DNA of 53,139 nucleotides, from the NCBI GenBank assembly GCA_036558645.1, contig DATBFG010000097.1:1-53139 (forward strand), read 5' to 3'. Of this stretch, positions 25,706 to 34,061 are shown piece by piece. Under the pieces are notes generated by a model. It was not told where the DNA came from. It did not search any database and was given only the letters and a program-made list of their open reading frames with translations. The position numbers and the translations under genes are program-made. How positions within the stretch are numbered: position 1 is the stretch's first letter; each line of letters begins with the position of its first letter. This DNA is from DATBFG01 sp036558645 (GTDB taxonomy: Bacteria > Acidobacteriota > Terriglobia > Terriglobales > Acidobacteriaceae).

Positions 25706-27148
25706 CTATTTCAATTCCTGAAGAGCTCTTTGCTCCCGCTCGACCATGAACCGCGGAAGCGGCGCATACCCCAGCGCCATGCACTGCCTCTGCCCCTCGA
25801 TCAGCATCCATTGAAGGAATTGCCGAAGAGGTTTGTTCTCGAATGGCTTTGAGAAAACCAGCCAAGTGTACGTCGATATTGGATAGGATTGGCGGCCGGG
25901 CGAGTTGGAGAGCGATACTGCGAAGTCGGACGAGGCGGAGCCTGCATCGTTGGCCGCAGCCGCGGCAATGCTCGGCAAATCGGCATCAATAAATTCTCCG
26001 GCTGCATTCCGGATCGACACGGAGGTCAGGCGGTGCCGGAAGGCGTATATGAATTCGGTGTACCCCAATGAATAAGCAGTTTGCTCGACAAGCTTCGAAA
26101 CACCTTCGTTGCCATTGGCGCCTTCTCCGACCGGCCAGTTGACGGTGGCCCCCCTCCCAATAACGGCCCTCCAGCTTTCACTCACTTTACTCAGGTACTC
26201 CGTGAGCGCGAATGTTGTACCGCTTCCGTCTGATCGATGTACAACTTGGATCGGCCTGTCGGGAAGCGAACCATGATTCAATGCGCGAATCGCCGAATCG
26301 TTCCACTTGCGTATGTGACCGCTCAGAATTCCAGCCAGCACTTCGGGAGTTAACCGAAGATCTCCGCCCCACTCGGCCAGATTGTAGATAATCACAACCG
26401 CGCCTACGACCGAAGGAAACTCAAGTAACGAGGTACGCGTGCCGGAATCTGACAAGGCGCTCACCGGTATATCCGACCCAGCGAAATCGCTTCGGCCGGC
26501 GCGAAGCTGCGTAATGCCCGCCAGGCTACCAACTGGCTCGTAAGCAAATTGGACAAACGGGTTGACAGCTTGAAACGAGCTGAACCACTGTTCGTAGATC
26601 GGGTAAGGAAATGTCGCTCCTCCGCCGCGCAGTGTTACTGGCTTGCCGCTAAAGCTGGCGAGTGTGGCAGAAGCCTCAGTGGAACCGCTGATCGCCTCGG
26701 TCAAATTATCCACAAGCCGCGCCGCCAGGTCATGCTTTAGGTCGCCTCCGAATCCGGCGCGTTTGGGATTCACAAAATAGGACCACAGGATCTCGCCATT
26801 CTTTCCTCGGGCTCTGACCGACAGATAACCACCATAAATCGGTTCGGCATAGACATCGTTCGTGCGCGCGCGTGGGCTCAGGGAATGATATCCCCGTATC
26901 CAAATCTCGCCGATACCCTCGAGTACGGCATCAGTCTGCGCGGAAGCAGAGACGTGTAGTGCCGAGTGCTTCAAGGCATCTATCAAGGCCCGACGGAGAT
27001 CCTGTGCACCCGGCTGGTCTCCAAATGAGCCTACGTACACGCTGTGAACTGCATTGAGGGATGTGGCATTCTGCCCAAATGCCAGTAAACCGACCCCGTA
27101 GACCAGGACAGCAAAACCGGTAATACCTAATTTTCGGCCTGTCATCAT
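25706..27148 (-). CDS. PstS-type phosphate-binding protein with an extra N-terminal domain
   Basis: The ATG at 27148 is preferred because it gives a signal peptide (MMTGRKLGITGFAVLVYGVG); the frame extends to 27406, but that part overlaps the divergent porin gene. The 480-residue protein has two parts. Residues about 35-165 form an unassigned domain (HSVYVGSFGDQPGAQDLRRA, GYLSVRARGKNGEILWSYF) resembling small periplasmic domains that process lipoprotein-like or TolB/CsgG-type folds. Residues 170-470 are a PstS domain with LRGGGATFPYPIYEQWF, GRSDFAGSDIP, and VHRSDGSGTTFALTEYLSK, the phosphate-binding loops. No pstC, pstA, pstB or phoU is present in the window. It may supply phosphate to another transporter or act in sensing. 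Confidence 0.85.
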   Translation of the reverse strand: MMTGRKLGITGFAVLVYGVGLLAFGQNATSLNAVHSVYVGSFGDQPGAQDLRRALIDALKHSALHVSASAQTDAVLEGIGEIWIRGYHSLSPRARTNDVYAEPIYGGYLSVRARGKNGEILWSYFVNPKRAGFGGDLKHDLAARLVDNLTEAISGSTEASATLASFSGKPVTLRGGGATFPYPIYEQWFSSFQAVNPFVQFAYEPVGSLAGITQLRAGRSDFAGSDIPVSALSDSGTRTSLLEFPSVVGAVVIIYNLAEWGGDLRLTPEVLAGILSGHIRKWNDSAIRALNHGSLPDRPIQVVHRSDGSGTTFALTEYLSKVSESWRAVIGRGATVNWPVGEGANGNEGVSKLVEQTAYSLGYTEFIYAFRHRLTSVSIRNAAGEFIDADLPSIAAAAANDAGSASSDFAVSLSNSPGRQSYPISTYTWLVFSKPFENKPLRQFLQWMLIEGQRQCMALGYAPLPRFMVEREQRALQELK

Positions 27149-27192
27149 TTTGTAAACAAACGGGCGCCCTTCGCCGATTATGATAGCCGCTT

Positions 27193-28557
27193 GTGAGGCC
27201 GTCGCACATACTCCTTCTCCTGTGTTCGGCTGTGCTTTGTTCGAGCCAGGAATTGGGTAGTACGGCCGCCTTTGACGACGGAGAAAACAGTCTTTCCAGC
27301 CGGCTCTGGCTCTCCGGCCAGTTGAACATCGTGAATCAGTCGCATCCGGGATTCCCAGCAAAATACAGCGGCCCCAATAGTCTGGATAATGAACCAGAGC
27401 AGGCAACGACGGGTGTCGCGACTTTGTATACCGGCTTCGGTTTGACGAAGCATACAGAATTCTTTTTCGATCTCGAAAGCGCCCGTGGAGCAGGCGTGAG
27501 TGGTGCTCTCGGACTAGGCGGACTGCCCGACCTGGATGCAGTGACAGATCATCTCGCCACCGCTGCGCCCTATGTCGCTCGCGCTCAAATACGGCAGATC
27601 ATTGCACTTGGTCATGAGACCGAAGAGGCTACGCGCAATCCTCTCGGCCTTGCCACGCTGGTTCCGTCCCGGCGGTTGGAAATCAGAGTAGGGAAGATGA
27701 GCGTGACTGATTTTTTCGATCTCAACTCCATCGGTAGCGACAGTCACTTGCAATTTCTCAATTACACGATCGACAACAATGCTGCTTATGATTTCGCCGC
27801 GGGCTCGCGGGGGTATACGTACGGGGTGCTACTCGAGCTCTACCACCCTGGTTGGGTATTTCGTTTCGGTGAGATGTTCGAGCCCACGGATCCGAACGGA
27901 TTTAAGACCAACTGGAACTTGTCGAGAAGCCGCTCCGAAAACTACGAAGTCGAGGTGCACCGGAATCTGCTTCCAAAGCACCCTGGTATTTTTCGTCTGC
28001 TGGCATTTACGAATCATGCAGACATGGGCAGCTATCCGGATGCAGTTGCTGCTTATCTCTCGGGAGAGGATCCCAGGCCCGATCTCGCCGCGCACATCAG
28101 AAATGGGCAGATGAACTACGGCTTTGGCTTGAATGGCGAACAGGACGTCAATGGCATCTTTCGCCTCTTCGGCCGTTTGGGCTGGAATGAAGGAACACAG
28201 GAGGCTTTCCAATTCGCAGAAGCGGATCGTACGCTGGCGATCGGTATGGATTTTGGCGATAAGAGATGGCGTCGCGCGGAAGACCGAATTGGCGTAGCAT
28301 TCGCGCTTAACGGTCTGGCTGCTATCCACCGGACTTATCTCGAATTGGGAGGCATCAGCTACTTACTCGGAGACAGCGGCCTTAATTATGGTCGGGAGAA
28401 GGTTACTGAGGCCTACTATAATTTTAAGCTGCATCATGGCATCTACCTAGCGTTGGATGTTCAAAACGTGCAGTGCCCAGGGTACAACGCTAGTCGCGGC
28501 CCGGTTTGGATTTTTGGCGTCCGCTTGCATCTGGAAGGCGATGTTCACTTCAATTGA
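27193..28557 (+). CDS. OprB-family carbohydrate-selective outer-membrane porin
   Basis: The 454-residue protein starts at a GTG and has a signal peptide (MRPSHILLLLCSAVLCSS). Many alternating strands end in aromatic residues, and the family-like segments are LWLSGQLNIVNQSHPGFPAK, RRLEIRVGKMSVTDFFDLN, FLNYTIDNNAAYDFAAGSRG, EQDVNGIFRLFGRLGWNEG and a C-terminal barrel strand. This fits PF04966 (OprB), a family that passes sugars and other small solutes. Only 44 bp separate its start from that of the PstS fusion, so the two divergent genes must share a compact control region. The 3' end overlaps the next convergent gene by 13 bp. Confidence 0.82.
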   Translation: MRPSHILLLLCSAVLCSSQELGSTAAFDDGENSLSSRLWLSGQLNIVNQSHPGFPAKYSGPNSLDNEPEQATTGVATLYTGFGLTKHTEFFFDLESARGAGVSGALGLGGLPDLDAVTDHLATAAPYVARAQIRQIIALGHETEEATRNPLGLATLVPSRRLEIRVGKMSVTDFFDLNSIGSDSHLQFLNYTIDNNAAYDFAAGSRGYTYGVLLELYHPGWVFRFGEMFEPTDPNGFKTNWNLSRSRSENYEVEVHRNLLPKHPGIFRLLAFTNHADMGSYPDAVAAYLSGEDPRPDLAAHIRNGQMNYGFGLNGEQDVNGIFRLFGRLGWNEGTQEAFQFAEADRTLAIGMDFGDKRWRRAEDRIGVAFALNGLAAIHRTYLELGGISYLLGDSGLNYGREKVTEAYYNFKLHHGIYLALDVQNVQCPGYNASRGPVWIFGVRLHLEGDVHFN

Positions 28558-30245
28558 GTGTCGACGATTTTCTTCAGCAATCTCTGCCGGATGCGCCCGG
28601 CTCTCCAACGGTTTGGAAGCAGCGTGTCTTTGTAATCTGTCCAGTTTGAGAGGACGAGGAATAGACCAAATAGGATGGCGCCGAACGAAGTAAAAATTGC
28701 AGCCGCAATCGCAAAATAAGGCGCCCACATCGTACCGGACCTTCCTTTTAACAGGTCTTCCGCAAACGGGCTGATCTGGAAATTCATGCCAAAGAAGCCC
28801 GTGACCACGGCCCCCGCGCCGAGTATCATGCTCAACATGCCCAGGCGATTCAACGCTTCCGTATTACGGAATTGATGATAGTTGTGCAGTGACGCGTTCA
28901 GCGCGTCCAACTCTTCCGCCACTTCCTTGTGCATCGCCTCAGTCCTGAACTGATTACACTGCAGATCAAAATGTTCGGCTTCTTCATCCTTGTTAGTGAG
29001 TTCGGTGAAATACCAGTGACTCGAAAAGTGTAAAAACTCAGCGCGCAACCCATCTGTGACTTTGATGTTCTCGACGGTCAATTCTCCGTCCCACTGGTCC
29101 AAATACAGGGCTTTGGAAACCAGCGCAGTTCGTTCGGCGAAGTCCAGAAGCGTTGCTCGATAGAAAAGCGCAACCAGCATCATCAGGTAATAACGAGTTG
29201 TGAACATCCGGTGGACCAACGGCGGTGCCGAGCGCTCGCTCAAATCTCGATGAATCGTCCCCACAGTCACAGCGACACTGCTGTAACTTGTGAAACCGTA
29301 ATATGTTCCCTGGTGCGCCCAGCGCCTGTAAAGTTGTCGCTGCATAGTTTGGCGAGCGAATTCAGGTGAATAGCGGTAAGCTTCCCCTTCGCGATCAATG
29401 TAGAGGAGCCGGCTTAGCAAGATCTGGTATTCTTCGGAATCCTTAAAATTCTCTGGGACCGTGTCCGGATCGATCGACACATAGGAGTACACAACCATTC
29501 TTTCGTCGAGAACAGGTTCAAACTCCTCGTTGGCGTAGTCGAGAAAATAGAGAGGAGCACAGATCGTCTTCACTAAAGGGGGCAGGACTCCTCGCATCGT
29601 TCCGTTCGTGAACGTCTCTGTATCTCGAATGAGGATCGATCGAGAGCGGCCGCGCTCCAGTACAAACGAATAATCACATGGGATCCGGCCGTCTCGGATC
29701 TGCTGCCCACTGGACGGATAGACCTTGCGAAGAGACTCGTTGATCCAGAGTACGTCCGTCATGGGAATATCGAAAGCTTCGACACCAAAGGAAAGAATTC
29801 CCATACCGTTGGCGAACAGGAACAATCGCAAATCGGTGATATCTATGCTAGTGAACCGCCCTTGCTTGTCGCAGGCCTCAAAAAGCAACTTCGCGTTATC
29901 GGGGCGCGGTATGACGTAACAGTGGAGCAAGCTCTCCTCGCTCGTCGCGCCTGGAATTTGAATATCGAAGAATACACGGCGCATGAACGGATGAAAAAAC
30001 ATCATGTCCTGATAGGCCTGTGAGTTGAAATCAGAACAGGTATATGAATCGCGCTTCCACGGTCCAAGTTGGTCCACCAACTCTCCTGCCTGATCCGCCG
30101 GATGGGTCATGATCCACTCATCCAACCCGGCGAGCCAGCGGCGATTTTTCGGCCAAACGTCTGCGTGGCTTATTCTCACTGCCTCCTTGTCGATTGAAAA
30201 TGGAAAGAAAAAGTAGGTGTGAAGATGCAAGGCTTTGGCCGGCAT
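28545..30245 (-). CDS. CorA-like membrane protein with a large N-terminal domain
   Basis: The 566-residue protein (from the ATG at 30245; a TTG at 30266 is possible) is mostly soluble for about 460 residues and ends with two membrane segments. The first runs into the CorA signature GMN (ILGAGAVVTGFFGMNFQ, GMN near residues 486-488) and the second is YFAIAAAIFTSFGAILFGLF. This two-helix-plus-GMN layout is that of CorA/Mrs2/ZntB divalent-cation channels, usually 300-380 residues long. The N-terminal part (DIPMTDVLWINESLRKVYP, SVAVTVGTIHRDLSERSAPP) is not one I recognise. A cation (Mg, Co, Zn) transport role is inferred from the C-terminus only. The basic tail (RWRAGRIRQRLLKK) follows the family pattern. 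Confidence 0.65.
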   Translation of the reverse strand: MPAKALHLHTYFFFPFSIDKEAVRISHADVWPKNRRWLAGLDEWIMTHPADQAGELVDQLGPWKRDSYTCSDFNSQAYQDMMFFHPFMRRVFFDIQIPGATSEESLLHCYVIPRPDNAKLLFEACDKQGRFTSIDITDLRLFLFANGMGILSFGVEAFDIPMTDVLWINESLRKVYPSSGQQIRDGRIPCDYSFVLERGRSRSILIRDTETFTNGTMRGVLPPLVKTICAPLYFLDYANEEFEPVLDERMVVYSYVSIDPDTVPENFKDSEEYQILLSRLLYIDREGEAYRYSPEFARQTMQRQLYRRWAHQGTYYGFTSYSSVAVTVGTIHRDLSERSAPPLVHRMFTTRYYLMMLVALFYRATLLDFAERTALVSKALYLDQWDGELTVENIKVTDGLRAEFLHFSSHWYFTELTNKDEEAEHFDLQCNQFRTEAMHKEVAEELDALNASLHNYHQFRNTEALNRLGMLSMILGAGAVVTGFFGMNFQISPFAEDLLKGRSGTMWAPYFAIAAAIFTSFGAILFGLFLVLSNWTDYKDTLLPNRWRAGRIRQRLLKKIVDTQLK

Positions 30246-30367
30246 GCGGTCAAGGCTACTATTCAAATGCTTCGTCTCGATGAATTTTGTAACGATTTGT
30301 TGATTCGCCGAACCAAACCTGAACTTTCATCTTTCTGTAACGAAGCGGGCTGCAGAATGAAGGTCGA

Positions 30368-32878
30368 ATGGACACCGTCGCAATCGCCAACCATGTTTCG
30401 CGTGAGCACACCCGCACCGGGCTTAGCATTGGGCATCTGAAGCGTGCCATCGTTGACAATTTGATATACGAGCAGGGAAAGTATCCAGCTGTCGCCACAG
30501 ACCTGGATTTCTACCTCGCCGTTGCCTCTGCGGTCCGCGACCGCCTACTTCAAAAATGGGTGAATACGGCACGAACCTACCGTGAAGCTGACGTTCGCGT
30601 GGTTTGCTACCTTTCCGCGGAATATCTGTTGGGGCCGCACCTCGCCAATAATCTCCTGAATCTCGGAATCGAAGACCACGCACGGCAAGCGATTGAAGAG
30701 CTTGGCCTGAATGTCCAGGCCATTCTGGACGAAGAGGAGGAACCTGGTCTTGGCAATGGTGGTTTGGGACGCCTTGCCGCCTGCTACATGGATTCGCTCT
30801 CCACACTAGAGATTCCTGCCATTGGTTTTGGACTGCGCTATGAATATGGCATTTTCGATCAGCTGATCCACGATGGCTGGCAGGTCGAGAGCACAGACAA
30901 TTGGCTGCAATATGGAAACCCCTGGGAAATTCCACGCCGCGATTTGGCCTTTCAAATCGGGTTCGGCGGTCGGACAGAGCCCTACACAGACGACCTCGGC
31001 AAGTTTCGCGTACGGTGGATTCCGGCCCATGCTGTCAAGGCTGTCGCCTATGACACTCCAATTCCCGGTTACCACACGAATACGGCCAACACCCTCCGCC
31101 TGTGGAAGTCCGAAGCAGTTGAGTCCTTTCATCTCGAGGCATTCAACAGCGGGGACTACTTGGGTTCCGTTCGAGACAAGATAGAGAGCGAGAACATCTC
31201 CAAAATCTTGTATCCCCGAGACGAAGATATGAATGGGAAAGAGCTTCGCTTGGAGCAGCAATTCTTCTTCGTATCAGCTTCTCTGCAAAATCTGATTCAA
31301 ATTCACATCAGGCAACATCGTCCGCTTGATCGCTTTCACGAAAAATGGGCTGTTCAAATGAACGACACACACCCGTCGATCGGTGTTGCGGAACTGATGC
31401 GCCTGCTGCTTGATGAACATGGAATGGAGTGGGAACCGGCCTGGGAAACCACTCAGAAGACGTTCGGCTATACGAATCACACATTACTTCCCGAAGCACT
31501 CGAAAAGTGGCCGATTGCTCTTTTCGAGAGATTGCTGCCTCGGCATCTGGAAATCATCTACGAGATCAACCGGCGATTTCTTGATGATGTCCAGTTAACA
31601 TTTCCGGGAGATTCCAGCCGCGTTCGCCGCCTATCGCTCATAGACGAGGACGGTGAGCGCTACGTTCGCATGGCGAATTTGGCGACGGTGGGAAGTCATG
31701 CCGTGAACGGCGTTTCAGCGTTGCACACAGAGTTACTTAAGAAGGACGTGCTCCGTGATATGTACGGAATGTATCCGGAGCGCTTCAGTAACAAGAGCAA
31801 CGGAGTCACGCCGCGCCGCTGGCTGGCCCTAAGCGATCCTCGCCTTGCTAGCCTGATTACCAGCAAAATTGGCGCCGATTGGATAGGCAATCTAGACGAT
31901 TTGCGCCAATTGGAGAACTTCATCGAAGATGATGGGTTTCGCCAACAGTGGGCCGACACCCAGCATGCGGTAAAGCGGGACCTGGTGGATTTCATTCACC
32001 ACAAGACCGGTATCATCGTCGACCCAGCTTCCATGTTCGACGTAATGGTAAAGCGCATTCACGAATACAAGCGGCAACACCTGAAAGTGCTTCACATAAT
32101 CACGCTTTACAACCGCCTGAGAAAAAATCCCTCGCAAACCGCAACCCCTTGTACGTTTCTGTTCGGCGGCAAAGCGGCCCCGGGCTACTTCATGGCGAAG
32201 CTGATCATTAAGCTGATCAACTCGGTTGCAAGCATGGTGAACAACGATCCCCAAATAGCAGGCCGCTTACGGGTCGCTTTCTTGCCCGACTACAACGTGA
32301 CGTTTGGCCAGCACGTCTATCCCGCCGCGGACTTGTCGGAGCAGATTTCACTCGCCGGTAAGGAAGCATCCGGTACCGGAAACATGAAATTCGCTCTCAA
32401 CGGCGCGCTCACCGTTGGCACTCTTGACGGCGCGAACATCGAAATTCGTGAAGCTGTCGGTCCTGAAAACTTCTTCCTTTTTGGTCTGACAACGGAACAG
32501 GTTTACGCACTTCGCGCCCAAGGGTATAATCCCCGTGACTATTACAATTCCGATGCGGAACTAAAGGAAGTCGTTGATCTCCTTGCCGCCGGTCACTTTT
32601 CGCAAGATAATCCAGCGCTGTTCCGCCCTCTGGTGGACGGCCTGTTAAATCAAGATCCGTACATGCTGTGCGCCGATTATCGGTCGTACATTGAGTGCCA
32701 GGATCGAATCAGCGAAGTTTATAGGCTCCACGATCGCTGGACAAGGATGTCCATCTTGAACACGGCGAGGATAGGCCATTTCTCATCCGACCGGGCCATT
32801 CGCGAATATTGCGAGGAGATCTGGAACGCCCGACCGGTACGCGTGAGTGTCGAGGACCTTTCGCCCGGCGAAGAATAA
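30368..32878 (+). CDS. glgP: Glycogen/starch/maltodextrin phosphorylase
   Basis: The 836-residue protein is full length for GT35 phosphorylases. Motifs include VCYLSAEYLLGPHLANNLLN, EPGLGNGGLGRLAACYMDSL, MNDTHPSI, VKRIHEYKRQHL and the PLP-binding EASGTGNMKFALNGALTVGT with K674. It uses inorganic phosphate to release glucose-1-phosphate from alpha-1,4-glucans in the cytoplasm. An AAGG lies a few bases before the ATG. It sits alone between a CorA-like gene (divergent) and a STAS gene (convergent), in the middle of phosphate-handling genes; no other glg genes are in the window. Confidence 0.97.
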   Translation: MDTVAIANHVSREHTRTGLSIGHLKRAIVDNLIYEQGKYPAVATDLDFYLAVASAVRDRLLQKWVNTARTYREADVRVVCYLSAEYLLGPHLANNLLNLGIEDHARQAIEELGLNVQAILDEEEEPGLGNGGLGRLAACYMDSLSTLEIPAIGFGLRYEYGIFDQLIHDGWQVESTDNWLQYGNPWEIPRRDLAFQIGFGGRTEPYTDDLGKFRVRWIPAHAVKAVAYDTPIPGYHTNTANTLRLWKSEAVESFHLEAFNSGDYLGSVRDKIESENISKILYPRDEDMNGKELRLEQQFFFVSASLQNLIQIHIRQHRPLDRFHEKWAVQMNDTHPSIGVAELMRLLLDEHGMEWEPAWETTQKTFGYTNHTLLPEALEKWPIALFERLLPRHLEIIYEINRRFLDDVQLTFPGDSSRVRRLSLIDEDGERYVRMANLATVGSHAVNGVSALHTELLKKDVLRDMYGMYPERFSNKSNGVTPRRWLALSDPRLASLITSKIGADWIGNLDDLRQLENFIEDDGFRQQWADTQHAVKRDLVDFIHHKTGIIVDPASMFDVMVKRIHEYKRQHLKVLHIITLYNRLRKNPSQTATPCTFLFGGKAAPGYFMAKLIIKLINSVASMVNNDPQIAGRLRVAFLPDYNVTFGQHVYPAADLSEQISLAGKEASGTGNMKFALNGALTVGTLDGANIEIREAVGPENFFLFGLTTEQVYALRAQGYNPRDYYNSDAELKEVVDLLAAGHFSQDNPALFRPLVDGLLNQDPYMLCADYRSYIECQDRISEVYRLHDRWTRMSILNTARIGHFSSDRAIREYCEEIWNARPVRVSVEDLSPGEE

Positions 32879-32981
32879 CGATTTCGTCTCTCCTTGGCCG
32901 AAGATACAACGAACAGAACGGCAGCCAGAATTGCGAGCGGACGTTCCGATCTTGATTACGGTTGAGCCACTTGGCAGCGAC

Positions 32982-33440
32982 TTAGCTCTGCTCGGAGAAT
33001 TCGGCTTCTGCGTCAGCTATAGTCTCGCGCGTGACAAGGAACTGACCTAGGCCTGTCATTGAAAATAACGCTTTGAGATGCTCGTTCACGTTGATTAGTG
33101 CATACTTCCGCCCTGCCTGCTCACAAGAGACGTGAACGCCGACAAAACTGCCTAGCACGGCAGAATCGACATATGGCACATCTGTCAGATCGATAAGCAA
33201 GACACGGGGCGCCGGCTGCTTTCGGGCGATATCCTGAAATTCGAAAAAGTTGTGGATGGTAAGAGGACCGTGCACCTTGATGATTCGAACATCAGCGCGG
33301 GTGTCAGCTACTGTCTCAACTTGAACTTGCTGAGTTGGATGGTGCTCCACAATTCCCCAATGATATTCGCTGTCGGTTTCAATTTCATTACAACGGGTGA
33401 CACCAGGAAGGCGTTCTGTCCCGTAACCGGACTGGACCAC
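32982..33440 (-). CDS. STAS-domain protein, probable anti-sigma factor antagonist
   Basis: The protein is up to 152 residues and begins at a GTG; the first ~45 residues are poorly conserved, so the real start may be further in. Residues 50-150 form a STAS domain: VRIIKVHGPLTIHNFFEFQD, VLLIDLTDVPYVDSAVLGSF and ALINVNEHLKALFSMTGLGQ. The serine in DSAVL matches the residue phosphorylated in SpoIIAA-type antagonists. Such proteins bind anti-sigma kinases in a partner-switching cascade. No partner kinase or phosphatase is nearby, so it is an orphan here. Confidence 0.8.
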   Translation of the reverse strand: MVQSGYGTERLPGVTRCNEIETDSEYHWGIVEHHPTQQVQVETVADTRADVRIIKVHGPLTIHNFFEFQDIARKQPAPRVLLIDLTDVPYVDSAVLGSFVGVHVSCEQAGRKYALINVNEHLKALFSMTGLGQFLVTRETIADAEAEFSEQS

Positions 33441-34061
33441 GATTGCTAAACTTTAACTTAGGCCGATCGTTAGATTCCTCATCGAATCGAGTCGAGAACG
33501 GCCTCGAATTCGTCCCCAATGGTGCCCGGAGCACTGACAAGAATTTCTGAAGTTTGAATGACAAAGCAGAAACGGGTGTTTAGGTTCATCGGCTTCGTGG
33601 ACTTTTCTCTTATTGCGTTTCATCTCACAAAGCGCGAACGTTTTCAATCAGTTGGATCCCGATTTCATATGGCATAGCAATGGGCCCCGGAGCCATAGCG
33701 AATTCTTTCTTGGGACGCTTTTACGACAGGGCCGGTATTTCCGTTCTAATTAAGCCCGCTATCTCCGAACTCATAACAATTTGACCGGAGGAGCACCGCA
33801 TTCGGCACCTTCGATACGGGCTTTGGCGAGGCACGGCTGGCCGGCAGCATCGCCTTTGGCTGGCTCTATGAGAGGTCGCTTCCCTTGCTCGTCGGCGTTT
33901 CCGTTTTGCGACAGCTTGCCTCCTTGCCGATCTTTTTCTCGCAAATCGCGCAAACTCGGTTCACTGATATCTCTTTCGCTTCAATAAAGTTCACTCGCTT
34001 GTAACCTCAGTCATTTAACGTGTCGAGGGTAGGTCGTTCATCGAGGCCGAGGGAGATCCGT
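33441..34061. other. Intergenic region between the STAS and PiT genes
   Basis: This 620-bp divergent gap has only short open frames with no recognisable family. One TTG-initiated 60-residue frame on the minus strand (33771-33953, ending AECGAPPVKLL) has a protein-like look but no ribosome site or known match. The gap should contain the promoters of the two flanking genes. Confidence 0.4.

Noticed and set aside
27149..27406. An 86-residue N-terminal extension of the PstS fusion
   Set aside because: It overlaps the start of the porin gene, is not family-like, and the ATG at 27148 gives a proper signal peptide.
33771..33953. A 60-residue minus-strand frame in the STAS-PiT gap
   Set aside because: It starts at a TTG without a ribosome site and matches no family I know, so it is noted only in the spacer entry.
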